From contig JAJFPB010000002.1 in assembly GCA_020881915.1 (NCBI GenBank), forward strand, positions 496,001 through 560,000: a stretch of 64,000 nt of DNA. The letters are read 5' to 3'. Of the stretch, positions 1 to 13,110 are shown one piece after another (position 1 is the first letter of the stretch; every line of letters starts with the position of its first letter). The DNA comes from Paramyrothecium sp. XJ0827. Taxonomy: Eukaryota > Ascomycota > Sordariomycetes > Hypocreales > Stachybotryaceae. The position numbers and the translations under genes are program-made. The notes beneath the pieces were generated by a model that worked only from the letters and a program-made list of their open reading frames with translations, ran no database searches and was not told where the DNA came from.

Positions 1-408
1 AATCTCGACCATCTACATCCGGCCACGAAGCAAGTTTTCAGCGAAGCTCTATCCAAGCCAAGAGCAGCGTACGAAGTGTTTGCTGATCAGGCTTTACGTA
101 TCAAGATAACACGCGACGCTCAACGCATGTTTGATACCCTGGACGGTGGCGTGGACGTTCTCGTTGTGCCTACGACCCCATCGCATCCTACGATCCGCAC
201 CATATTGGAAGACCCCTTGGGGCAGAACTCGCTTTTGGGCACGTTCACACACTTTGCGAACGTTGTGGATCTGTGTGCCGTTACGGTACCTGCAGGCACT
301 TATACCACTGAGACTGGAATCAAGCTGCCCTTTGGCATCACAATACTCGGAGGCAGTGGAATGGACGCCAAGGTACTGGACATTGCTCAGGTGTTTGAGC
401 AAGCGTAG
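1..408 (+). CDS. Amidase-family protein, C-terminal part (5' end outside window)
   Basis: The reading frame is open from base 1 and ends at TAG 406-408, so only the last 135 residues are present. The visible part matches the end of amidase-signature hydrolases of the allophanate hydrolase/AtzF type. A region predicting helix (ALRIKITRDAQ) is followed by the conserved VDVLVVPTTPSHPT strand-loop, then the FTHFANVVDLCAVTVPAG stretch and the closing LPFGITILGG. These segments line the substrate pocket in this family; the catalytic Ser-cisSer-Lys triad would lie upstream and cannot be checked. Members hydrolyse amide bonds, for example allophanate to ammonia and CO2 in urea use. The exact substrate cannot be told from this fragment. 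No intron is seen in it. Confidence 0.82.
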   Translation, partial: NLDHLHPATKQVFSEALSKPRAAYEVFADQALRIKITRDAQRMFDTLDGGVDVLVVPTTPSHPTIRTILEDPLGQNSLLGTFTHFANVVDLCAVTVPAGTYTTETGIKLPFGITILGGSGMDAKVLDIAQVFEQA

Positions 409-2285
409 TCTGAATGACAACACCTTGCGTCATCTGACGGGTATCGATATTTGCAGGCCTTTGACCTAGCTTATCATAATGAAGATGACGATCTGTCGAA
501 CGTGTGCTGAATAAAATGTGGTGGCCAATTTTGTCTCACGCTGTGCTATCAGGCGGACCCAAGTATTCCGTCTCGCGAGGTAGCATCGCGTTATCGTAGC
601 TGTCACACCAGTCACCAGTCAAAAGCGACTTCCATTATCGCAGTAATCAGGCCATTTGGCATGGGCGCAAGGTTCGAAAAAAGGTTGTGCTGGCATTTTG
701 CCACACCCTGAATGCCAGACCCTGGGGTTGCTGAGCTTACGCCTGGTGTTTGACATACCAGCGACGTTATAGATCCGCAGGGTTGCGACTCGGCGCTCAA
801 TTACCACGTGCCTACGCTCCCTTAGGAGATATCCCTTACAGGGAACCTATATGGCTTGAAGGCTGGGATGCTATGTTAGGCGAGGGGATTTATCTCTTAG
901 AAGAAAAGCAATTGCCTGACCTTTCGTCAAGAATAATTTCGGTTGTTACTGAGGCTGCTCAGGGCAGCTTCTTGAATGTAACAGAGGCTTAGATTGAACC
1001 ACATGTTATAGTCGGAAACAAAGCGTGGTCTTGTCATCAAGCGAAGCGCTAACTGAGCTTGTCGGTCACTACGATCAAGCACGATCAAGCACGTTCCCGT
1101 CAAGAAAGAAATAAGACTAAATGGCTCTTTGGTTAAGGATACACTCTAGTTGTCCTTGGACAATTTTACTTGTGATAATGGTGGTCAACAAAGCATTTTC
1201 AAAGTGAGTCTGACTAAGGAAAAGACTGGCATCAATATTGAGAAACGCCAGATCGTTCATTGTTAAGAGTGTATGGGGAAAGCAGACCCAACAGTGGTCC
1301 TTCGAAAATTGGTGCGTTTGAAGGTATTCATTCCATTCCGATACGGAGGCGGGCACCATGATCTGACTGCAACCAACTCCAATGCCGGCCGGAATTTGGG
1401 CACCAATTCATTGCCAATACATCTTTAAAATCACAACTAAGACTCGATGATGGACTAACGATTTTCAGTTTAATCCCCTCTCCAACAGGAAACCTAAATG
1501 TCGGACAAAACCCTCTTAGGCAACATTTGGTGCTGTTGTGTGGAAATGATTGAAGTCGACCGTATCCTCTTTTGCCTTGACCTCGAGGTTTCGGGTAGCC
1601 CCTCAGATAAACGAAGACCTGGTGCCAGTATTTGCAGAATTGGGAGATGGAGAAGCCAAGAAACTGATTGTTTTTCTGATCAAGACAACGCACTGAGCGT
1701 GTGTACAATCCGACCCGCTCAAGCACCAGTACTCGTGGTAATAACGACCCGAATGCACGGGAAACCCCATATAAACCCCCACAAAATCTCTCTGCTCACG
1801 GTGTCAACAAGCAGAAGGATGGGGAAGAAAATGCGGAGTGTAGGCAGTGTCGGACTTGGACGTTTTATTTGGCGGGGGACCTGGAGATGGATGATCAATG
1901 CCTGACTCGTGCCGACTACCGGCAGCCCAAAGCACTCTGTGGCCCACTTTACGGCAATGTTATTTGCACCGGCTCTTCTTGGGTTTGGGGCTCAGATGAC
2001 GCTAGTTTGAACGGCCAGCGGGGAGTTTGTTGACATCTCCCCGCGTCCTTCTGACACACCTTCTCCGTCACCGAGCACGAATGGCATGAATCCTAAAACA
2101 CACAAACGTGACTTAATCTGGAGCCTCTTTCGGTTTCCAATTGACCGAATTCACATTCTGGGCGTGTGCACGGTTGATTATGTCCCGATATACATTTGCA
2201 TATCTTCTCCAAGGTTAGTCGCAGCCTGACGAGGAAGCTACCACAACCTTCGTTGCTCCAGTGCTTGCATTTCTGTTCCAGAATT
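409..2285. other. Intergenic region, no supported gene
   Basis: About 1.9 kb between the amidase end and the rhamnosidase start. Open frames on both strands (for example 750-992 and 1498-1905 on +) overlap each other, have no recognisable motif and no convincing splice pattern, so none is called. The right part must hold the rhamnosidase promoter. Confidence 0.6.
1071..1090. repeat. 10-bp direct tandem repeat, two copies
   Basis: ACGATCAAGC occurs twice head to tail and is followed by a third partial copy (ACG). It is a short replication-slippage type repeat in non-coding DNA with no evident function. Confidence 0.6.
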
Positions 2286-5021
2286 ATGTCGGTCCAGATT
2301 GCCCAGCTCAAAGCTGAGAACCACCACAATGGCTTCGCCATTGCCTCTCCTTCGCCTCGCCTTTCGTGGCGCTTCTCGTCCACAGATGTGAAAGGATGGC
2401 GCCAGAAGGCATACGAAGTTACCATCTCCCGTGGGGGCGATAAAGAGAGTTACTCAGTCGACTCTGCCGAGTCTGTTTACGTACCGTGGCCGTCCAGGCC
2501 TCTGGTTTCAAGAGAAGTGGCCGAGATTGAGGTTCGCGCTATCGGCGAGGATGGTTCAAAGACGAACTGGGAGCGATTGACTGTGGAAGCCGCTCTACTG
2601 CAACGAGAGGACTGGACTGCTAAGCTCATAGGCGGTCCTGCGCAAGACGCAGCTCAGCCCAAGAAGCCGTTCCGTGTCAGGAAGACTTTCCGCTTCGATG
2701 GGGGTAATCGCAGTCGTCTCTACGCGACCGCCCATGGCATATATCAGGTTGAGATCAACGGCAAAGTCGTCGGTGATCAGCTCCTTACTCCCGGCTGGCA
2801 ATCTTACCATCACCGCCTCCACTATCAAACGTACGACGTCACGGATTTGCTGAAACCCGGGGATAATGTCATTGGTGCCTACATAGGCGAGGGCTGGTAC
2901 GCCGGCCGCCTCGGAAGGCCTGGAACCTCCAACATTTGGGGCGACCGCCTTGCATTCCTCGCACAGCTCGAGGTCGACGGCCACCCAGTGGTGAACACAG
3001 ACGAGACATGGGAGTATCTGGATGGTCCAGTCACGCACTCCGAAATCTACAACGGCGAAACTTTCGACACCGCGCTGGATGATCCTACGTGGTCGACAAC
3101 TGACACGTCAATCCAGACCTTGGGTGCAGTGACCGCACTCTCCTTCCCGACTGCGGAGCTTGTTGCTCCTGATGTGGCTCCTGTAAGGCGCATCATGGAA
3201 GTCAAGGCAAAAGAGATCATCACCACGCCAAAAGGCAAGAAGGTGCTGGACTTTGGACAAAACCTTGTCGGTTGGTTGAGAATCGACAAAGACATTCCAG
3301 GAGCCGATGAGTTGGTGATTCGGCATGCCGAAGTTATGGAGCATGGCGAACTTGGAACAAGGCCACTGAGAACAGCAAAGGCTCAGGCCACCATCAAGCT
3401 CGGCGGTCGCACAATCAAGGGATACGAGCCCAGATTTACTTGGTATGGATTCAGGTAAGAAATGTCGAAGACTCGTGTATCAGCGCCTCATTCTAATGCG
3501 CGACATTAGGTACGCGGAGATCAACGGTTACGATGACGTGGAACTGGACGATTTCACAGCAATTGTCATCTCATCCGACAACCGAAGGACCGGTACTTTC
3601 GATTGTTCTCATGAGATGATCAATAAACTCCACGAGAATACTGTTTGGTCAATGCGTGGAAATTTCGTTTCTGTGCCCACAGATTGCCCTCAACGCGATG
3701 AGCGATTGGGATGGACAGGAGACATTCAAGTTTTTGCTCCCACTGCTAACTACATCTACGACACCTCTGCTTTTCTGGGAGAGTGGCTCAAAGATCTTGC
3801 CGCCGACCAGAAGGACTGCAACGGTATCGTTCCGAACATCATCCCGGCTATTCCCATCCCGCCACGCTATCCCGAACGGCGGCCTATGGCGATTTGGGCT
3901 GATGCTGCTATTCTTACTCCTTGGGATCTCTACACAGCGTTTGGGGATAAAGCTCTACTACGCAGGCAATGGAGCAGCATGCGACTTTGGCTCGATGTAG
4001 GCATTCCCCGGGATGAGCGAGGTTTCTATTCTACCGACACACCCCAATATGGAGATTGGCTGGACCCTCGAGCGCCACCTCATCTCCCAGGCCATTCTCC
4101 TACAGACCAGTACCTTATCGCCAACGCCTACCTGATCCATGTCACAGCCTTAACTTCTACTATCGCCGAGCTCCTAGGGGAGACTGATGTGGCGGAGAAG
4201 TACGCCGCGGATGCGGAGAGGCTGAAGGGACTGTTCAGAGAAGATTATGTCACCCGAACAGGCCGTCTGTCGTCCGACTCGCAAGCTGCCTATGCCATCT
4301 GTCTCAGATTTGGCCTTCTTACTGATGATAAGGAGTTGGCAACTGCCCAGTCCAGGCTGCAATGGCTTGTGAAGTGGGAGTCTTTCAGGATCACCACAGG
4401 CTTTGCAGGGACGCCTGTCATTCTTCACGCCCTTGCTGAGAACGGCATGCTCAGCTACGCCTACCGGATGTTGCAAGAGCGAGATGACCCAAGCTGGCTG
4501 TACCCCGTGAGAATGGGTGCGACAACAATTGTGAGTATTCCGACATCTCTTTGTTTCATTCCAAGCGGGGCTAATGTGACATTCAGTGGGAACGATGGAA
4601 CTCGATGCTTCCCGACGGTAGCATCAACCCCGGTCAGATGACATCCTTCAACCACTACGCCCTTGGCTCAGTCTGCAATTTCTTACATAGCGTTATTGCC
4701 GGGCTCTCGCCTCTTTCCCCAGGTTGGAAGAAGGCACTCGTCCGACCTCGTCCTGGTGGAACCATTACACATGCCACTACGACCTATGACTCGTCCTATG
4801 GGCCATACAGCGTCAGCTGGAGAATCGAGGGCAGCAAGATGAGAACGTCGGTATCGGTCCCGCCCAATGGAGAGGCAAAGGTCGTGCTACCAGGCATAGA
4901 AGAAACAGTACCAAGTGGACAGTACGAGTGGGAGACGGACTGGGTTGCCGACCCCGTCTGGCCACCGGAGGCTATTCAGGGAGCACAAGGAAATGCCATG
5001 CCTTCCAATTATGTTGAATAA
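2286..5021 (+). CDS. Alpha-L-rhamnosidase, glycoside hydrolase family 78
   Basis: Three exons: 2286-3454, 3510-4530 and 4587-5021, with introns GTAAGA..TTAG and GTGAGT..TCAG, giving 874 residues. ATG 2286 is the first ATG in the frame. Domain order is that of GH78: N-terminal beta-sandwich domains (about residues 1-380), an (alpha/alpha)6 catalytic barrel, and a C-terminal beta domain. The barrel contains TDCPQRDERLGWTGD (residues 447-461), in which Glu454 is the likely general acid. GATTI/WERW spans intron 2 exactly and its Glu732 is the likely base. The family releases terminal alpha-L-rhamnose from flavonoid glycosides, saponins or rhamnogalacturonan by inversion. No signal peptide is seen, so the enzyme is probably intracellular, acting on imported or endogenous glycosides. 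Both splice sites keep the frame across conserved motifs, which makes the model firm. Confidence 0.95.
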
Positions 5022-5455
5022 CTGCGCAGTAGATTCTGTTAATCCTAAATTTGGAACAATTCTTTCCCGGTGCCATTTCAAGGTTGATTATTTTTGTCTG
5101 GTTCGTTCTTCCCTTTCCTGGTTGTGACATGGAAGAAAATTGGCAAATCATCAGTGCTATTTCAACATTCACACCGATCGCTGGTCCCGCTGCCGACGTG
5201 ATCGATTGACTTAGTCCTTTGGTTGCGAAGGCTAACACCTTCTCCACGGCCTCTATCTGCCAGACTGATAGCTAACGTAACATATCTTGGTGCAAGGATG
5301 TTCCTGTTCTTCTCCGATACACTTTCTCTCATCGTCTCACCAAGGATAACTAGCACTCGGATGTTCCCAGATAGATAATGATATTATGATAATGCTATAA
5401 CAATACACTATTAAGCTAGCCAGACCCATAAGAGAGAGAAATTCAATTTGTGACC
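5022..5455. other. Convergent 3' intergenic spacer
   Basis: AT-rich spacer between the stop codons of two converging genes (rhamnosidase on +, STAND/TPR protein on -). It should hold both polyadenylation regions. Nothing else is seen. Confidence 0.6.
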
Positions 5456-8400
5456 TCAAACCTTTACAACTTTCCACTCCGTGTTGGTGATGTAGTTCAC
5501 ATTCTGTGTTCCCTTATTGCTCTCAATCCACTGTTCGAAGCCAGGAAGCTCGAGCTTCGTGGTGGTCTTTACGCGGTCAAACAAAGCCTGGATTTCTCCA
5601 ACAGGCTTCCCCTTGGTCTTCAATTGAAGTTGAGCGCCCTTCAAGTACTCGAGTTGCAGCTTCGTCTCCGTCGCCAGGTCATGGCGGCTGCTCTCATGCT
5701 CTTGGCAGGCAGAAGCAATCTCCTTCAGCACACTTTCATGCACGCTAATGGCCTTTGCAGCTCGTCCGGTAGCAAGATAAAGGCTAGAAAGAAGTCTGGA
5801 CAGAGACAGAGTCTCTGTGTCCAAGCGGCCACGACCGCGCCTCACGTTGTAGTAGAGCAGCTCCGCAGTAGCAACAGCTCCCGCATTGTCCCTGTTGCTC
5901 TGCTGGGCGTGGATGAGCAGCGTACCAATACGGAGAACCATGGTTGGAGACCACCCATGCAGCTTTTGGAGTTCTTCGCGGCAAGCCCAGAGACGCGACA
6001 GCAGGAGGACAAGCTCGCTGTAGTTTCCTTGAGCACCCAGCAAACGGATCAGACCTGCCAAGTCTTCGAAGCGCAGACGAGCGAAGTCGATCTTGGCCTC
6101 ATGAGAGGAAACAAGGACTTCTGCCATAACCTCCTTAGAGGTTTCAAGCATAGATTTCTTGACGGCGTCGTACTTTGCGCCCGCTGGCAGAGGCAACTCA
6201 GTGCCTGCCAGCAGTTCAGCAAGCTTGTAGCCGTATTGGATGAAGTGAACATCGCGATACAGTTGCAGCTTGCTGGCGAAGTAGAAGACGCAACGGCCAA
6301 CAAGAAGAGCATTGGCGAGATCGCCGGCCTGGATCAAGGTCTTGACCTTCTGGATACCAGCCTTGCATGCCAATGCGTTGAAGTTGATCTTTGTCGCACG
6401 TTGCTCTTTGCCAAGCTCGACAAGAATAGCGATGTAGAAGATCTGCACGCCTTGTTCGCCAACGCTCTTGAAGGAGGCGGCATACTCGGTCGTGAAGAGT
6501 TGCAACAGCTTCTTGTCGAGGATAGCAAGAAGCTCAACACGCTTGCGCTCTGCCCAGAATCCTCGGAGTTTGGCGCCATAATCCAGAATGATTTCCAGCT
6601 TGGTCTCCTTCTCGATGACTCTGGAGTACTCCTCGTAGAGAAGTGTCTCAAGAATGATATCTGCCATCAGCTCCGAGTAGTGGCCGGTTTTGCCAGAAAG
6701 CCCCAGCTCGAAAGCGATCAAGAACGAGAAAACAGTCTTGGTTACCTGTGCATCAAGTCTCAGAGTAATCTCGCTGGTCTTCCACCCTTCGCGGAAGATG
6801 ACCCAGTGTCGAAGTTGATGGAGAAGCTCTTGGCCTTTGGCCACGAGGCCGACGCTGATGTAGATGGAGGCGACTGTCTTGGCAACGCTAAACAAGGAGG
6901 CTGTGACGGTCAATGTGGCAATGATCTCTGTGACAGATGCCTGCAAAAGTTGGACGATCCGAGTGTGAGATTCTTGTGTGGCTGCCTTGTGGTAGAGGAG
7001 CACTACTTCCTTGAGCTTCAAGAGTGTGGTTTCATGCCAGCAGCCAAACTCTGCCTTGAGTTGCAAGTATGACTCTAGAGTGATCTCGATAGCACGGTCA
7101 ATCGTTGGCTTATCTGTTGCTTTCGCCTTGCCTGTCGTGATGACAGTCACATACAGCTTCGAAAGGCGCTTCTTGACAGTGTGGATTGTGGTCTCAGTAA
7201 TGATTGTCTCTGTCGTTTTGACTGTCTTGACCTTCTTGAGCACCTCCTCGTAGATCGAAACGGACTCGTGATAATGGCTCTCCTGCTTCTCGCAAATGTG
7301 CGCCAGCTCAATCCAAGCTAGCAGAGCCACGGAAGAGAGTGCACCAGAGACAGCTATGGCAACATCCTTGTACTGTGCTGTGATTTTGTACAGCACTGAA
7401 AATTCAACTTTGGCATGAACCTCCAAGACGTAGACATACTTCTTGTAGACTTCGGTAATCACCTCAATCTCCAACTTGATGTTTTCGCGGTGGCTGATCA
7501 CAGTCTCCCACACGACCACACAGATGCTGCGGAGCTCAACCCACATCTTTCGCGCATGGTAGTGCTTGCAGAGGAACAAAGCAGCCTTGACCGCATCATG
7601 ATGGCAATACTTGATGCCCTTGTTGAGAGTTGTCACAATCTCGAGGTAGTATTTGGATGCGTCCACACGACCAAGGAGCTCACACTGGGCAGCGAGCAGG
7701 TACAGAGTCTTGATGGTCAGGCTATGGCTGTGGCCGTACTGCTTGCGGTACCTCTCGAGCACTGCCACGTAGACTTCAACCACCTTCTCATGACGATGAT
7801 GTTGTTCGTAGAACTCAATCAGCCCCGCAATGGACTGTGAGAGGAAGACCTCATCAATCGTTGTGGAAAGCAGGCATGCATTGTAAATGCGCAGGTAGAT
7901 GGACTCGGCCTGTTCAAGGAGCCCTTGGCGCTGGTAGCAAATTGCCAGTCGACGGGCGACTTCAATGGTCTCGGTAACCGAGTGGGAGCTCAAAGTAATC
8001 TTGAGATCGGCGCTCAAGACAGCTCCCCAGGTCAAACCAAGCGTCCGCTTCAGGACGGCCTCGGCCTCTCCCCATCGACTACCTTGCATGTACACTCCAA
8101 TGAGCGCCATACAAGAGGAGAAGAATGATCGGTCAACCTTTGTCTTCTGGCATCTGACGAAATGAGTTTCAAAGATCTCCCGTACAGCAGTCTCGGTGAC
8201 CTCTGTTGTGGTTATCTTGGTCGTCGTCGTCGTGATTGTCGTTTCGGTGATCTCCTCGACAACTTCAGTAATGAGAACAGTGGTCTTCTGGGCTTCTTCA
8301 CTGTCGACCTTGCCCTTGCTCTTGAACCACCCCCACACCTTTGTAAGGATGGAAGCAGAAATGCTCAAAAGGCCGAACGACTTGCACGAGATTCCGATTT

Positions 8401-11400
8401 CGCGAATCCAGATTGTCAATGATTCAACTTGGCTCGTGTAATGCTCGTACTCAGCCCACAAGCAGATCAAGATGTTCGTAGCTTCTTCTGAGCGCTTGCA
8501 TTTGTGCAAAAACTTGACATACTCAAGTGCAATCTGGATCTTCGCAATGTGGATCTCAACACGAGCATCAGCCGTGCAAAGAGCAGTGATTCGTCGCCAC
8601 AGAGTGAGGTAAAGCCTTTCTGCCAGGAAAAGCTTCCCAGAAGCCACGTAAGACTGGGCCAGTCGAATGGTCATGGTAATGCTCATCTTATCGGAGGCTT
8701 CCAAGTCCTCGTTCGTCTCAAAGATGAGCACTTCGAGGCCTCCAATATCCTTCTCAGCGTCGTCGCCCTTGAAGACAACATCAAGCGAGCCGAAGGCACT
8801 GCCGATCTCTTTGGCTTTTTCGGATTTCTTACCATCTCGAGCGATGATAATCTCGTAAAGCTCACGATAGACAATAGTGGCTTGTTGCTTCTCTTTGATG
8901 TCGACGTAGAGCTTTGCCAACTTTTCGTACCATCTAACAACTTCGTTGCTTGAATGGCCGTACTTGTGTTTGCAAATCTTGATCATCACTCGGATGACCT
9001 CCTCACGGTACGTGACAATCTCCGTACGTTCCGTGATGACGATGGTCTCCGTCCACAGAAGGAATAGACTGACACAGGCACTCACGATGACACTGGTCTC
9101 AGAGAACAAGTTGATTCCGAGTCGAATCGCCTGAACCAGATAACTGGCACTGTGGTTCGATGTTAAAGAAATCTGGCGATGAGTATGGCTCAAGGTGATG
9201 AGTGACTGCAAGACAGTAATGTGCTTCTCTCCAAAGCTTGCCTTTCGGACTCTGAGCCCCAGCTCATGGTATGAGATGATGGTCTCAACACTATAGCTTC
9301 GGGTCCAATAAGTCCTCTCAAGTAGAGCAAAGGTAACAGTGTCAGGGAATATTTCGGCAAATCCCTCAGGAATAGTGAATTCCCCACCGGCACCAATCAA
9401 TCCAGACTCTTTTAGGTGGAAAGTCCAGTACTGCACAGTGTAGAGCAGAAGATGACGAGAAGAAACAAGGTCCTCTGCCACAGTGCTTTCTAGGCTACCC
9501 AATATAGGGTCCCGGTCGACTTGAAGGTGGAGGCGAGCGTACAACAGTGACCTCAATAGAAGCTGCAGATGCGCGTCTTTGAAGGACAAAAGTGTCTTTC
9601 CCATTTGAGTCGAGAGGTACGAGTGAACAGCCGAGCTGCGGAAGTGCAGACGGCCACCACGGATGATGACGATGTCACCGCATTTTGCCGGAACATACTT
9701 CAGGATGTCGATAGTCTGCTTCTCTGTGATTCTCTTGGTGGTGTTGATGGCTAGCACTTGAGTAAACTCCTCGATTGTCAGCGACCTGCTCGTCACGAGC
9801 ATGAAAGATAGAATAAGGCGAAGAGTTTCGTCACTCTGCAACCTTTTCTCGGTGACGGTTTGTTGAAGAATCTGAGTGATATCAGCGCCTACGGACTGCT
9901 TCAGGGCGACGTAGCTCTCTTGCGAGGCACTTTGGAAGAGACGACCGGCATAGAAAGCCCATAGGAAACTGCCCTTGGACTTTGCAGTGAGCTCCTCAAT
10001 CAGCTGGTCGCGTGCGGAGGCATCAAGCTTGCTGAAATAGGTAGACTTGGAGAGAGTCTGGCCAAGATGAGCTCTGATATCCTCTTGTAGCTCTTGGTGC
10101 GTGATGACAACGTGCTTGCATCCGTCGCTCAGATGGGACACTGGGCGAGAAAAGGTGATGACCCTGATTCCAGACAGCTTGGCAACGCTTCTGCGCAAAG
10201 CAGTGTGGAATTGGATCGCGTTCTTATCACCACCGATGATGCTATCGCAGCCATCGGTGATGATTACGACGGAGGTGCCGTCTTTTTGAATGGCCTGAAG
10301 TCCACTTCGAAGAGCATTCCAGAGAGAAGCTTCAAGCTTTTCGGTCTCACGATGCCCAGCAAAGTCTTCAAAGGCAATCACCAATTGCTCGTACAGAGAG
10401 ACGTCTCCAACACTGCGCTCCAGGAGCTGGTTCAAGAGGCTCTTCACACAAGCAATGGCAGTAGCTTCGGCAGGGGAATCGAAGGCTGCCGAGACAATGT
10501 TAGTGGTACAAAGTAACCTGCAAGGGGGCTTGGCTTACCGAAGGTGTAGTCAAGCGTGACGTAGTTGTGGTGATCAAGTGGACGAGATAGTCTCTCTTGG
10601 ACCCATTCAGCAAGCATGCTCTTTCCCGAGCCAGCGGGACCAGTGATGCTGAGCACCTGCTCGCTGCTCTGAAGGAATTGAGTAAGTTGGTGCTTGATCC
10701 AATGGCAGGTGTCCTCAGACCGCTCGAGGCTGTCTGCGACTTCGTCGTATAGCGTGCTACGGACAGAAACCTCCCCAGACGCTTGCAATTCCTCACGGAT
10801 AGACTGCACACTAATCGAGAAGCGTTTGCGACCGAGCTTGTAAGCCCATATCTGGTCGTGGAGGGCTTGCTTGGCCTGCCAGATGTCGCTGATTTGCGCA
10901 CCGAAGGTGTGGTCGAAGTCAATCGCTACACTCAAGCCCGCTTTGAGTCCAGCAATCTTATTGCGGTAGTGAACGCCGATATTGCCAGTCAAGCTGACAA
11001 GATCGCAGAATATGTGAGCAGCACTCTCCTTGACAGATGATGGCATGCTCTCTAGGCCATTGAGTTGGCCGACGGTGGACAGGAGCATGGCGAGTTCATA
11101 CAAAGCCACGAATGTCGGAAGGAGAGCGGGTGCTTGTGCATGGCCCACCTGAGAACGAATGGGCGGTCAGCGTCTAGCTAGACAGGAAATGATGGAGGAT
11201 AACGAGAAGAGAACAAACCTCCAAGAGAATCTGGCAGCTTGCCAATGCTGCTGCTGCCGACTCTTTGCCTCCAGGAATGTATGAGTCGATCTTCTTGCCG
11301 AAGAGCCAAACCTGAAGGCCGAAAAATTGTGCGTAACTCAAGACGCGATCCCAATCGCTGCCCCGACGAGGCATGTGAATGAGACGCTCATCAGAGATGA

Positions 11401-11921
11401 AGTGCAAGTATGCACGAAGGTCTGTCTCCTTGACAGCTGTCTCTGTATAGTCAGCGTTACGGCTGATGAGGTTTGTTACACTTCGGAAGACATCCTTGAC
11501 GCGGCTGAAATTACTGAGGGAGGTCTCCGATGAACCATTGGTGGTAGCAGTAGTCACAGCCCCATTTGTGGACCCATTGACGGAGGCAGACGAAGCTTTC
11601 TTTATGACAGCCTTGCCGTTGGTCTGAGCCTCGTCGTCCGAGACATGCTGTACTTCGGTTACCGACACGGCGGGCCGATCCTCAACCTTGGGGCCCTTAG
11701 TCGTCAAGCCCGACAAGGAGTCGGACAGCCCGTGGCGGATAGCGTCCATTGCTGCACGTGCGGAGGATTGTTCTTCGGGGGCTTCGGATACGAGAGAAGA
11801 GGAATTGGAGTCCTTGCGTTTTCTTCTTGCTAGAGGAGAGGTTGAAGTTAGCAAAAGCCAAGCCCATGGACGAGAACGAAGCTCGTTACTTGCCGTTGAA
11901 GCTCTTGCGTAGCCCTAACAT
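5456..11921 (-). CDS. Large STAND-type P-loop NTPase with TPR-like C-terminal array
   Basis: Proposed exons on the minus strand: 11921-11890, 11825-11219, 11148-10539 and 10485-5456, giving about 2092 residues. The first tiny exon and its CAAG acceptor are the weakest part. Residues 1-150 are Ser/Thr/Asn-rich and probably disordered. A helical domain follows (about 150-350). The NTPase has a Walker A, GPAGSGKS (383-390), and a Walker B-like VVIITDGCD (489-497), in the arrangement of NACHT/STAND signal-transduction ATPases. From about residue 800 to the end there are many helical-pair segments of TPR type (for example AICYQRQGLLEQAESIYLR). Thr/Ile-rich inserts lie between them, the strongest near residues 1150-1190. 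Proteins with this plan act as ligand-triggered oligomerising switches, including fungal NLR-like incompatibility and immunity proteins. No known effector domain (HET, HeLo, lipase) is recognised at the N-terminus, so the output is unknown. It is a single long intact gene flanked by ordinary metabolic genes. Confidence 0.85.
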
Positions 11922-13110
11922 ACTAGAAAGGTATCAAAAATGCCATACAAGAAAACAAGCGCGACGGAGGCTATGGGAAAGAATGAAAGAGCAAGACTTC
12001 AATTCGGCACTGGGAGGGCTGGGACGGTTTATAAGATTCTTAGCAAAGTCGGCAAAGCCGAAAGAGCAACGGCACACGGGTCAATCAGACTTTTGGAGAA
12101 TAGACGCCTAAAGCCACCGCGCTGCTCGTATTCATGCCTCAACTGTGCCCAGTGCAATTGATGCTTCTCCTTTTGATACAAAACGCGTAGCCGATGCAAC
12201 ACAAGAAAGCCACCAAACCCCTCTATGCAGCTGAGTTGACGAAATCGGCTACCACAGCTTAGCCCGTGAACGCCACCAATAAATACAGGGTCTTTCAGCC
12301 AGTCAGATTCCTCCCGGCAGAGCCCGAACCGTGCGCCAGCATGATCGGCCAATGCGGAGAGGGTAGCAACCGTCGCGGTCGTCCCCATTTGATAGGCCCT
12401 ACCCTGCCGATCATTTCTGACGGGCAGTGTAAGTCATGGCTTGCGTGAGCTGAACAGGTCGATGTAGATAACGGCTTCAATGTCTCCGTCCGCAGCACCC
12501 GAAACACCTGCAATGCAATAGGGCGTTCTGGATGCTGCCCGCTTGATTGCCAAGACAGAGAGAGGCAAATCAGCGTCAATTGAGCCCCGGCAGTTCAACA
12601 GGACTTACGGTGGGAAGCGCCAAGGTCAACCGACCGCAATTTCGTCGAGCACATCATCTGGAGCATGCTTGACACCCCGGACCCTGCTGCGGAGAGCTTA
12701 CAGTGTACTTGCAACTCCTATTCTGCACCAGGTGCTTTTCCAGTCCTGTTGTTTTGTTTCGGTACTTGCTGCCGATCGTGTCTCAGCATGGCGTGACGAC
12801 TGGTTGATCTGCGGTAGATAGCTTCGCTCTTCACTGCCCAGGACTTCCACTGCTGCACAAGTAAATACTAGCCAACGTTCAAGTCACTGTCTCATAATGG
12901 GCATTGGAGCAAAAGCTATCCTGCTATCGCTGTGAACCCCGCTTCTGCGAGCGGCCCAGTCGAGGGTGAATGAGCATGCGGGTTAATCGCGGGAGTCTCG
13001 GATGGGAGTGTGCATGAAAAAAGCCAGGGGTCTCAACAGCCACGCCGTGAACAGACCACGATACGTCGGTGATATCTATCCGAGTGCACATCCTCTGAGT
13101 TCAAGTCAAC
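11922..13110. other. Intergenic region, promoter of the STAND gene
   Basis: About 1.2 kb upstream of the STAND gene and downstream of the next minus-strand gene. Short open frames (for example 12029-12388 on -) show no family motif or splice support. No RNA gene was recognised. Confidence 0.55.

Noticed and set aside
1328..2033. Several overlapping open frames on both strands
   Set aside because: No recognisable domain, no consistent splice sites, and mutual overlap; likely chance frames in intergenic DNA.
2196..2285. 30-codon N-terminal extension of the rhamnosidase
   Set aside because: The extension begins at TTG, not ATG; the first ATG of the frame is 2286 and gives the normal family start.
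5450..7072. 540-codon open frame on the + strand
   Set aside because: It is the antisense shadow of the STAND/TPR coding region: no motif, and the Leu/Gln-rich composition is that expected from the opposite strand.
12029..12821. Open frames upstream of the STAND gene
   Set aside because: Short, overlapping and without motifs; no splice pattern joins them.
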